From Rheinheimera baltica DSM 14885 (GTDB lineage: Bacteria; Pseudomonadota; Gammaproteobacteria; Enterobacterales; Alteromonadaceae), in the NCBI RefSeq assembly GCF_000425345.1, contig NZ_AUDG01000001.1, forward strand, positions 169,573 through 233,572: DNA of 64,000 nt, given 5' to 3'. The position numbers and the translations under genes were made by a program. Each line of letters starts with the position of its first letter. The first letter of the stretch is position 1. Below are positions 56,470 to 63,707 of this stretch, piece after piece. Below the pieces are notes generated by a model that worked only from the letters and a program-made list of their open reading frames with translations, did no database searches and had not been told where the DNA came from.

Positions 56470-59106
56470 TTAGTTATTAGAAATTTCAACGTTATCAATT
56501 TGATAAACTGCACCTTGTCCGGTGCCCCACGCAGGAAACACCATAATCACGTTGATGTCGCTGATATCTAAGCCAGCGTCAAACAGGCTTTGCAGACTAA
56601 AGCGATATTTTGCCCACTCGCCGGTTGTTGGTGCCTCGCCGTTGTTACCGCTAGCTAATGGCAACTCTACTGCGCTAGATGCACCGGTAGATTCAATTTT
56701 AAATAACCAGGTAGAATCCGGGTTAGCAGGCGCATCAACGACCCGCATATCAAAACTGACGCTACCGCTGGCCAGCAAAGCTGTTGCATCAAAAGACACG
56801 CCTTCGTTGGCTAAAATACCCTGTACGGTTTCTGGCGAGCCAAGCACTGAAAATTGTGCCACATTGCCATAAGGCGCACCGGCATCGACAACCTGAGGAG
56901 TTGAACCAGCACAGCAATCCCATAGCGTCCAGTCCGGATTCACCGCATCACGAAACAGCGATAACATACCTGCACTTTGGGCGTTAGGGTTGTAAATCCG
57001 AACGTTATCCAGCCGGTACACTGCACCATTACCGGTATCCCAGGCAGGGAATACCATCAGCACATCAATCGCGCTGATATCCAGACCCGCATCAGACAAA
57101 CTTTGAATGCTGAAAGTGTAAGTTGCCCACTGGCCTGTAACAGGTTCCTGGCCTGCGCTACCAGCACTTAACGGTAACTCAACGGCTGACGCGGCACCAT
57201 CGGCTTCAATTTTAAACATCCAGCTGGAATCGGGGTTGGTCGGCGCGTTTACCACTTTCATGTCAAATTGCACGACACCTTCGCTAAGTAAAGCAGACGC
57301 ATCAAATGGCTCTGCTGCGGCCTCAAGCAAGCGAGTGTTAAAGCCCATTACTGTTGGCGAAGCGCCAATAGAAAACTCAGCAGTAAGACCATGAGCTTCA
57401 TCGTCCATTACTTCAACCGGGGTAGTACCACCACAACAATCCCACATTGGCCAGGCTGGGTTTTGCTCGTCAGTAAAAATGGTTAACGCTGGTGATGCAC
57501 CATCAGGCTGAGCAATTTTTACGTTATCGACCTGATAAACGGCACCATTACCGGTATCCCAGGCTGGAAAAATCATCACCACATCAATAGCCGATAAATC
57601 CAGGCCGGCGTCAGCCAGCATTTGCAATGGGAAGGTGTAGGTTTGCCATTGACCGGTAACGGGTGCAATGCCCTCGCTACTGGCGGTAATAGGCAGTTCG
57701 GCGGCTGTGGTATTCTCGTTGCTCTCTACTTTAAACACCCAGGTTGAGGCTGGGTTTGACGGCGCCGACACGACCAGCATATCAAAGCTGACACTGCCGT
57801 TTTCAATTAACGGCGAGGCGTCAAAAGGGCTGGGCACCCCTGCCGGATCAGTAATAAAGGCAGAGCGGGTAATAAAGCCATTTACGGTAGGCTGGGCATT
57901 GACAACAAACTCATACACATTACCACGGCTCTCAACTTCCATCAGCGCCGGGGTAGAACCACCGCAACAATCCCAGGCAGGCCAGTTTGGATTAGGCATA
58001 TCTTCGAAAATAGTTAAATTTTGTGCCACACCTGTTGATGGTGGCGAAGGAATGGGTGCCTTGCCTTCTACTAGTGTGTTTTCATCTTTATAGCCGGCAC
58101 GAACAGTTTCACAACCTTTGCCGCTGTCCAGATCCTGACCGCACTGGTATACCCGCACATAATCAATCTCATAGATTTGGCCATCAGCAAAAGCGTCTGC
58201 ATCAATACCCAGATTATTAACGTTCTCAGGCCAGTTACCACCTACAGCTAGATTCAGCAGTAAGTGAAAGCGCTGGTCAAAAGGGGCACTGCTCCACTGC
58301 GTTTTAAGTTCACCAGTGATGATATCAAAGTTCTCAGTGAACCAGCCACGATGACTAAGGCCAACCGCTTCGCCCCGGCTGTTAAAACGCACTGTTGATG
58401 CCATTTGGGTTTGAAACAGGTAACCATCGACATACCAGCGAATTTCGCCTTCCTGCCATTCAATGGCATAGGTATGGAAGTCATCAGCCGGATTGGCGCC
58501 ATCTGGTAATAAATAGGCCTTGCCAGAACTGGCATTGTCCGGCCAGGCGCGGCCATAATGCAGGGTGCCATGAACGTTAGCTTCGGCCACGCCATCTTCA
58601 CCCGCTACTTTGAGGTTAACCGCTTCCAGTATGTCGATTTCGCCAGATTTAGGCCATTCACCATAAACATAATCAGTAGGCAGCATCCAGAACGCCGGCC
58701 AACTACCCTGGCCAGAAGGCAACTTAGCACGCATTTCAAAACGACCATATTTCCAGTCACCCTGGTACTTGGTATTTAACCGAGCTGAGGTGTAAGGCTG
58801 CACCGCGCCATCTTCAGCTGGCAGGGCAACAATTTTGAGGGTGCCGCCTGACACAAACGAATTGTCCGGGCTGTCGGTATAGCATTGCTTTTCGTTATTA
58901 CCGCCGCCGGCGCAATTTATTTCATGCGTCCATTTGTCGTCATCAATGCTGGTGCCGTCAAATTCGTCACTCCAGACCAGTTGCCAGTCACTTACCGGCT
59001 CGGCTGGGTTAACCGCCGTTAAATTGGTCGTGGTAGCAGTATCACCACCACATCCGGCCAGGCCTGCCGCCATTAGTAAGGCGGTTAACGTTGTAAGTTG
59101 TTTCAT
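56470..59106 (-). CDS. GH16 endo-beta-1,3-glucanase lipoprotein with three C-terminal repeat domains
   Basis: The frame runs from TTG 59196, which lies in the operator; the lipoprotein start MKQLTTLTALLMAAGLAGCG at 59106 is chosen (878 residues; 59118 also possible). GH16 domain at about 38-320: WQLVWSDEFDG, GRFEMRAKLPSGQGSWPAFW, catalytic GEIDILE (E156, E161) and LNLAVGGNWPEN, typical of laminarinases. Then three ~170-residue repeats, each opening with F-x-D-x-x-NPxW and WDCCxGxTP and closing with GAVYxxDNV. They are probably carbohydrate-binding beta-sandwiches related in style to the ExoP C-terminal domain; the family is not identified. First gene of the operon with the second receptor. 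Confidence 0.9.
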   Translation of the reverse strand: MKQLTTLTALLMAAGLAGCGGDTATTTNLTAVNPAEPVSDWQLVWSDEFDGTSIDDDKWTHEINCAGGGNNEKQCYTDSPDNSFVSGGTLKIVALPAEDGAVQPYTSARLNTKYQGDWKYGRFEMRAKLPSGQGSWPAFWMLPTDYVYGEWPKSGEIDILEAVNLKVAGEDGVAEANVHGTLHYGRAWPDNASSGKAYLLPDGANPADDFHTYAIEWQEGEIRWYVDGYLFQTQMASTVRFNSRGEAVGLSHRGWFTENFDIITGELKTQWSSAPFDQRFHLLLNLAVGGNWPENVNNLGIDADAFADGQIYEIDYVRVYQCGQDLDSGKGCETVRAGYKDENTLVEGKAPIPSPPSTGVAQNLTIFEDMPNPNWPAWDCCGGSTPALMEVESRGNVYEFVVNAQPTVNGFITRSAFITDPAGVPSPFDASPLIENGSVSFDMLVVSAPSNPASTWVFKVESNENTTAAELPITASSEGIAPVTGQWQTYTFPLQMLADAGLDLSAIDVVMIFPAWDTGNGAVYQVDNVKIAQPDGASPALTIFTDEQNPAWPMWDCCGGTTPVEVMDDEAHGLTAEFSIGASPTVMGFNTRLLEAAAEPFDASALLSEGVVQFDMKVVNAPTNPDSSWMFKIEADGAASAVELPLSAGSAGQEPVTGQWATYTFSIQSLSDAGLDISAIDVLMVFPAWDTGNGAVYRLDNVRIYNPNAQSAGMLSLFRDAVNPDWTLWDCCAGSTPQVVDAGAPYGNVAQFSVLGSPETVQGILANEGVSFDATALLASGSVSFDMRVVDAPANPDSTWLFKIESTGASSAVELPLASGNNGEAPTTGEWAKYRFSLQSLFDAGLDISDINVIMVFPAWGTGQGAVYQIDNVEISNN

Positions 59107-59181
59107 TTTTATAGTCATCCCCTGGGTCATTGCTATCTGCTGACTGAAGCGCCAACACCATAAGCAAGATGCCAAGAAAGA

Positions 59182-59225
59182 TGTAAGCGCTTCCAAAAGC
59201 TAAATGATTAAATTTCAACCGTCAA
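59182..59225 (-). promoter_or_regulatory. Promoter and LacI-type operator (site E) of the GH16-receptor operon
   Basis: On the minus strand: -35 TTGACG (59225-59220), 17-base spacer, -10 TAGCTT (59202-59197), then operator TGGAAGCGCTTACA (59195-59182). The string TTGACGGTTGAAA is identical to that before the first receptor gene and the spacing differs by one base. Confidence 0.75.
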
Positions 59226-59530
59226 TAGCAATGCAGCAAAAAGCTGACCCAAAGTAGGGCGTTATATGACAAAAAAATGACTTTCCCATTAAATTTCAAC
59301 AAATAAGCGCGCACCAATAAAATGAATAATAAAACCACCTTGCCAGATTATGGTGCAGCATATCGCTGAGCTGCCACAACCTCACTTTACGCGCCTCTTG
59401 CGCTAGCTTGACACTTATTTACATCGCCTGTTTTACACTTATCCGTTCAGCCAGCGAGCACCATAAACCGCCGAAATTGGGACGGCACGAGATAAAAATG
59501 ACTGGCATTCAAATTAACAGGAACTAAAAG
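59226..59530 (+). promoter_or_regulatory. Divergent intergenic region with a candidate promoter for the DUF1996 gene
   Basis: TTGACA (59408-59413) with a 17-base spacer to TTTTAC (59431-59436) could be a sigma-70 promoter for the rightward gene. No LacI-type operator is seen on this side and no RNA gene or repeat is evident. Confidence 0.4.
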
Positions 59531-60699
59531 ATGAACACTGACAAACAAGTACTGACTTTTGCGATAGTAGCGTTTTTAACTGGCTGTGGTGGCAGTATGT
59601 CAACAGATACACCGACCGACGATGCCACTTCAAGTACGACCACAGCGCCGCCGTGCACCCGGATTTAATAGCAACACAGGTGCAACCAGCCGCCACAACC
59701 GACAATAGCTGGCGTGGCATACTGCGCATCAACTGCGATTTGTCGCATTCCGGCTACAATGACCCTATCGTTTACCCTGGCCAACGCGATGCCGCCCACC
59801 TGCATCGTTTTTATGGCAACACCCTGCTGGATGAGCACAGTAATCTTACTTCACTCTTCACCACCGGCGAGTCGAGCTGTCAGGGCAACGAGCTGAATCG
59901 TTCTGCCTATTGGGTGCCGGCCCTGTTGGCACCGTCTTACGAACCCACCAGCGGTGAGCGTTTACTTGATAATAACGGCGAGCCAGCCTGGAAAATCGTG
60001 CCTGCCGTCGTAGGCAACGACGATGAAGCGCATGAGATATTTTATTACTCAGCCGGCGTCGACGACCTGGCCTCTATTCAACCAATCCCGCTGGGGTTAA
60101 AAATGATTGCCGGTAACCATATGGGTATGCCAGGCATGGAGCAGGATACCTCGATAGTGCGCTGGCATTGTCAGTCTTGGGAGTCAAATGATGCCACCAA
60201 CCCACGCTGGAGCAGCAGCATTCCAGAGTGTCTGGCACCCGATCGGTTACGGATGGATATTTTCTTCCCCAGTTGCTGGAATGGCACCGATCTGGATTCC
60301 TATGATCACAAGAGCCATTTAGCGTATCCGGTTAATAATGGCGGCCCCAATGGCACAGTATGCCCAGCCAGCCACCCGGTGCCGATTATCCGGGTTAGTT
60401 TTCATTATGCCTACGGTGTAAAACCCGAAGTGTACGATCCACAAAGCCGCTCTAGCCGCGGCTGGCGTTTTGCTTCTGATATGTATGACGTAAGCAGCAG
60501 TACCCCTGGTGGTATGTCATTACACGGCGATTGGTTTAACGCCTGGCACCCGGAAGCCTTGCAAGCTATTTTGGATGGCTGCATCCGCCAACGGCTGGAC
60601 TGCCACGACGGTAACCTTGCCAACGGCTACCGCTTAACCGGCACCCGCGCTGGTAGCCAAACTGAGCCACCTATCGTTAATAAAGGGTTAGGGTACTAG
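59531..60699 (+). pseudogene. DUF1996 lipoprotein with a frameshift after the signal peptide
   Basis: ATG 59531 starts a good lipoprotein signal (QVLTFAIVAFLTGCGGS, Cys18) and a Ser/Thr linker, but this frame ends at TAA 59666. The DUF1996 body lies in another frame from about 59653 to 60699 (HPDLIATQVQPAA; INCDLSHSGYNDPIVYPGQ; AAHLHRFYGNTLLDE; WVPALLAPSYEP; LHGDWFNAWHPEALQ). Loss of one base in the GCGCCGCCG stretch at about 59645-59653 would explain it; restoring it gives one protein of ~390 residues. DUF1996 proteins are secreted, common in fungi, function mostly unknown. The body alone would have no export signal. Confidence 0.72.
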
Positions 60700-60708
60700 T
60701 CTGAAAAA

Positions 60709-60740
60709 AGCCATCATATATAACGCTGATGGCCTCAGTT
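60709..60740 (+). terminator. Weak terminator after the DUF1996 gene
   Basis: Stem GCCATCA / TGATGGC with a 10-base loop, an A-run before it and CTCAGTTTT after it. Because ATG 60729 lies in this hairpin, it is unlikely to start the next gene. Confidence 0.45.
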
Positions 60741-60806
60741 TTGCCATGGAGCACAACACCAAATTGGTGCATACTAACCATCTTATTTCTAAATTCGAAT
60801 GGCGTT

Positions 60807-61736
60807 GTGCAACGGCTAATATCGTTCTTACACCAACCGCAAGCTTACCGGCGCGGTTATTTATCGCGCTGTTACCTGGTACTATCGTTGCTTTTTACTG
60901 TGCCAGTGTCTGGCGCAGAAGCGGCAGAGAGTCAGGCCATTACGCCGGTTTATTACCCGGGCAAACTGCGGCAGGATTATTACACTGACTTACTACATCT
61001 GGCACTAAGTTACCCTTGTGCTACGCAGTATGCAGTGCAGCCGTCTGATCTGGACTTACCGAAAAAACGTGCCTTTGATTTGATGAACGCGGGCCAGGGC
61101 ATTGATGTAATGTACGGCAGCGCCAGCAACGAGCGCATCAATACTTACCGCGCAATACCCTTTCCTATTTTACGTGGTTTAATGGGGTTACGTATCGCGC
61201 TGGTTAGCAGCGCTGAACCCAATATACTGAAAAACGCTCATAGCTTAGCAGCCTTATCTCGGCTTCGAGTCGGGCAATTTATCAGCTGGAGCGACACGGC
61301 TATATTGCGGGCAAACGACTTTAATGTCGAAGCCGCCAGCACGTTAGAAAGCCTGTATCAAATGCTCGACAAAGGCCGCATCGACTATTTTCCACGGTCA
61401 GTATTGGAAATACAGCAAAATCAGGCAGAACATGCCGAACTTAACCTGCAAATAGACCCGCATATTCTGCTGTATTACCCCACCGCCACTTACTATTACG
61501 TTGCCAAAGACAACAACGCCCTGGCCGACGCCTTGCTCTGCGGTTTAGAACACGCCCAGCAAAGTGGCCAGCTAAACCAGCTGTTCGAGCGCTACTACGG
61601 CGACGTACTGCAGCAACTCAATGTCGCCGGCCGGCGGGTGATTAAACTACAAAATCCGTTACTACCGGCAGGTGTGCCATTACTGCGGCCCGAGATGTGG
61701 TATCCGTTACCGGATAACAGCGCCAGTAAGCAATAA
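60807..61736 (+). CDS. Periplasmic solute-binding-like protein (amino-acid-binding fold)
   Basis: The frame is open from 60729, but upstream residues are unconvincing; GTG 60807 gives ~309 residues with an N-terminal hydrophobic stretch (RCYLVLSLLFTVPVSGAEA) that fits a signal peptide. No good ribosome site is visible, so the start is uncertain. The body resembles extracellular solute-binding proteins of family 3 (DVMYGSASNERINTYRAIPF; GQFISWSDTAILRAN; LYQMLDKGRIDYFPRS; LFERYYGDVLQQL). Orphans of this type in Alteromonadales lack a transporter and may have sensory or other roles; no permease or ATPase is encoded here. Confidence 0.65.
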   Translation: MQRLISFLHQPQAYRRGYLSRCYLVLSLLFTVPVSGAEAAESQAITPVYYPGKLRQDYYTDLLHLALSYPCATQYAVQPSDLDLPKKRAFDLMNAGQGIDVMYGSASNERINTYRAIPFPILRGLMGLRIALVSSAEPNILKNAHSLAALSRLRVGQFISWSDTAILRANDFNVEAASTLESLYQMLDKGRIDYFPRSVLEIQQNQAEHAELNLQIDPHILLYYPTATYYYVAKDNNALADALLCGLEHAQQSGQLNQLFERYYGDVLQQLNVAGRRVIKLQNPLLPAGVPLLRPEMWYPLPDNSASKQ

Positions 61737-61785
61737 AGCCACCATTAAAGATTACAGCATTGGCAAAACAACAAAAGAACCCGTT

Positions 61786-62127
61786 ATGCAACCCGAACTA
61801 AAAATTGAAAATTTAATAGAAGGCACCGGCAAAGCTGCCGAACGCGGTGCGCTTATCACCACACATTACCGCGGCTGGTTAGAAGATGGCACCGAGTTTG
61901 ACTCGTCCTACAAACGCGGCGAGCCGTTTCAAATAGTGCTGAGCAACAACCGGGTGATTCAGGGCTGGATTTTAGGCTTAAAAGGCATGAAAACCGGCGG
62001 TAAACGCAAACTCTGGGTACCGGCAGAACTGGCCTATGGCGAGCGGCAAATTGGCAGCATGATCCCACCAAACAGTAACCTAATTTTTGAAATTGAACTG
62101 TTGGAAGTACTAACCCGGGATGATTGA
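61786..62127 (+). CDS. FKBP-type peptidyl-prolyl isomerase
   Basis: The frame is open from 61672, but ATG 61786 (MQPELKIENLIEGTGKAAER) gives a normal 113-residue single FKBP domain without signal peptide, thus cytoplasmic. Landmarks: THYRGWLEDGTEFDSSYKRG, VIQGWILGLKGMKTGGKRKL, PAELAYGER, IPPNSNLIFEIELLEV. It speeds proline isomerisation during folding. Confidence 0.93.
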   Translation: MQPELKIENLIEGTGKAAERGALITTHYRGWLEDGTEFDSSYKRGEPFQIVLSNNRVIQGWILGLKGMKTGGKRKLWVPAELAYGERQIGSMIPPNSNLIFEIELLEVLTRDD

Positions 62128-62145
62128 TAGCGCCAGCAGGCGCTA
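62128..62145 (+). terminator. Hairpin after the FKBP gene
   Basis: TAGCGCC / GGCGCTA around loop AGCA. Core GCGCCAGCAGGCGC is the same as in the terminator at 53161-53188 and the site at 63493-63506. No T-run follows. Confidence 0.5.
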
Positions 62146-62237
62146 ATTACCCTGGTAACTTAAACTGAACTTATTGCACTTGCACTAGCCTAATCTCGCC
62201 GTTACACTTTGCGCGTTTTTTCAACAGGAGTAGCAAG

Positions 62238-62483
62238 ATGAGTAAACCAGCAGCAGCCGAGCATGGCCGCGGCGAGATCCGCGATAATGCGATAAAGGCG
62301 TTAGTCACCAGTAAATTGTTTCAAACCAAGGTGGTAAAGGCGAAGAAAGGCAAAGGCTCATACAACCGCAAAGGGCGTAATTCAAAAGATTACGCCCTTA
62401 TTGTTTTGGCCAACCGTAAACTATCTTCCCGCTCAGGCTTGCTCGCGGTCAATCTTGGCGATAATGCGATCCAGCATCATTAA
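62238..62483 (+). CDS. arfA: Alternative ribosome-rescue factor A
   Basis: 81 codons. GEIRDNAIKALVTSKLF then KAKKGKGSYNRKGR matches ArfA (E. coli: KDNAIEALLHDPLF ... KKGKGSYMRKG). ArfA enters the A site of stalled ribosomes and recruits RF2 when tmRNA rescue fails. A strong terminator hairpin lies within the reading frame from codon 45, so most mRNAs should lack a stop codon and their product is normally degraded via tmRNA; the active protein appears when tmRNA is short. AACAGGAG precedes the ATG. The last codons overlap a small gene on the other strand, as expected if that end is rarely made. Confidence 0.88.
   Translation: MSKPAAAEHGRGEIRDNAIKALVTSKLFQTKVVKAKKGKGSYNRKGRNSKDYALIVLANRKLSSRSGLLAVNLGDNAIQHH
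62371..62407 (+). terminator. Terminator inside the arfA coding region
   Basis: Stem AAGGGCGTAAT (62371-62381) / ATTACGCCCTT (62389-62399), perfect 11 bp, loop of 7, then ATTGTTTT. It yields a non-stop arfA mRNA. Confidence 0.88.
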
Positions 62484-62606
62484 GTCATTCGCCTTTTCCA
62501 TATATTCGTCGCTATCTTCATCCAGTTTTACAAGCTCAGGACGCCCGGCAGCAAGCTGTTTTGTAAGACATAAACGTATATGGCGTAATTCAACCGTTGA
62601 GAACAT
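62433..62606 (-). CDS. 57-residue acidic helical protein, unknown
   Basis: ATG 62604-62606 follows TGAGGTAAGTTAGTT, a good ribosome site. Product MFSTVELRHIRLCLTKQLAA, then GRPELVKLDEDSDEYMEKAN, ends KIDREQA; it looks fully helical and cytoplasmic. Family not recognised. It overlaps the last 51 bases of arfA in antisense and follows the broken small gene by two bases, so those two form an operon. Confidence 0.55.
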   Translation of the reverse strand: MFSTVELRHIRLCLTKQLAAGRPELVKLDEDSDEYMEKANDLMMLDRIIAKIDREQA

Positions 62607-62608
62607 AA

Positions 62609-62776
62609 CTAACTTACCTCAGATTTAGGCACGCTCAGGAAACTTGGAATTGCAGCTGTTTCCAACTGCTTCAGCTTTTCCAGATATGAATAGTGCGGCA
62701 TATCGTGCAGTGGTTTTTCGGCCTAACGAAATAGGTCTTCCGGTACCGCCATATAAAACTGAACAGGAGTATGCAT
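62609..62776 (-). pseudogene. 55-codon small gene with an in-frame TAG
   Basis: ATG 62774-62776 follows GAGAGAAAAA. The frame reads MHTPVQFYMAVPEDLFR, TAG (codon 18, 62725-62723), AEKPLHDMPHYSYLEKLKQL, then ETAAIPSFLSVPKSEVS and a TAG just before the next start. Natural composition on both sides of the stop suggests a former CAG. Family unknown. Confidence 0.45.
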
Positions 62777-62864
62777 TTTTTCTCTCGAAAGGTTGTCGAT
62801 TCAGCGAATATACCTCACACTGCGCCACATGCTAAAAAAACAAACAAGATGTTAAATATTAAGA

Positions 62865-63449
62865 GTGTTATCTGTACTTAAACACGCTATCGCTTTACTT
62901 CTATTTAACATGCTATTGATTTTGGGCTGCTGGACACTACTTTACTCAGTGCAAACCCAGTTTGCGGAAGTTAACAGCGCAAAGCCACTTATCGTTTTAA
63001 GCAGCTTTCATGGCTACTTACCGGGGGCGCTGTTGGCCCTGATATTTATGACAGGCTATGCCGCAAACCGCCTTTGGCGGGGGCTGCGTCGGCAAACATT
63101 ATCAGCCAATAACGGCAAGCTGACAGCAATCGGTGTGCTAACAGGTCTGGTTCTGGTAGTTATAGGTAATTTTGCCATTAACGCCTACTGGCATAATAAA
63201 GCCGAGTATGCAGGTTATCAGGAATGCCCGGCTTTTACGCTATTGACGAACCGGATAACCATGACAGCATGGAGCAAAGATGAAACCCTCTGCCTCGATA
63301 ATGATGCAAGGCAAATTATCGTCCGCGGCACGCCGGATGAAACGCACCAACTGGCAACTCACCTGAACGCCAGAGCAAAACAACAGCAGGCAAAACAGCA
63401 GTTTTTGCAGCAAGAAGCACAAAGGAAAAGCGATAGTTCGAAAGGGTAA
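62865..63449 (+). CDS. Membrane protein with periplasmic or cytoplasmic C-terminal domain, unknown
   Basis: 194 residues from GTG 62865. Three membrane segments (about 6-30, 47-68, 87-107) precede a ~85-residue soluble part (CPAFTLLTNRITMTAWSKDE; DNDARQIIVRGTPDE) and a Gln/Lys-rich tail. No family assigned with confidence. The start is unsure: there is no clear ribosome site, and an ATG at 62849 is out of frame. Confidence 0.55.
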   Translation: MLSVLKHAIALLLFNMLLILGCWTLLYSVQTQFAEVNSAKPLIVLSSFHGYLPGALLALIFMTGYAANRLWRGLRRQTLSANNGKLTAIGVLTGLVLVVIGNFAINAYWHNKAEYAGYQECPAFTLLTNRITMTAWSKDETLCLDNDARQIIVRGTPDETHQLATHLNARAKQQQAKQQFLQQEAQRKSDSSKG

Positions 63450-63612
63450 GCGGCTGCTAGCCAAGCGCAGCGCCGGTACTGCTTTAACACCGCGCCAGCA
63501 GGCGCTGGTGCAGTTTTACCATATAAGCTTTACCAATCTGGGGCTGATCACGCTGCCAGTTACGGTGCTGGTGATTATGTGGCTGGCCGTGTCGAGGCTA
63601 GTTGTAAATTAG
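63434..63612 (+). pseudogene. Start-less fragment of a small membrane protein
   Basis: A frame open into the end of the previous gene reads RLLAKRSAGTALTPRQQALV, then FYHISFTNLGLITLPVTVLV and a stop at 63610-63612. It has coding-like composition and one membrane span, but no start codon in a usable position. It is likely a remnant truncated before or during IS arrival nearby. The hairpin core GCGCCAGCAGGCGC occurs inside it at 63493-63506. Confidence 0.3.
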
Positions 63613-63707
63613 CAGATAAAGGTTACAACCTTAGCTTTATCAAGTTACCACTCTAAACAAGTCAATATTACCAGTTCTTGCATTTTAGAAGGACCATCAA
63701 AGTTAAG

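Noticed and set aside
60729..60806. ATG at 60729 as start of the binding-like protein
   Set aside because: It lies in the hairpin that follows the DUF1996 gene, has no ribosome site and adds residues unlike a signal peptide.
62644..62835. Plus-strand 63-codon frame and minus-strand 67-codon frame in this interval
   Set aside because: Both have unnatural composition and no ribosome site; the interrupted minus-strand frame 62776-62609 explains the interval better.
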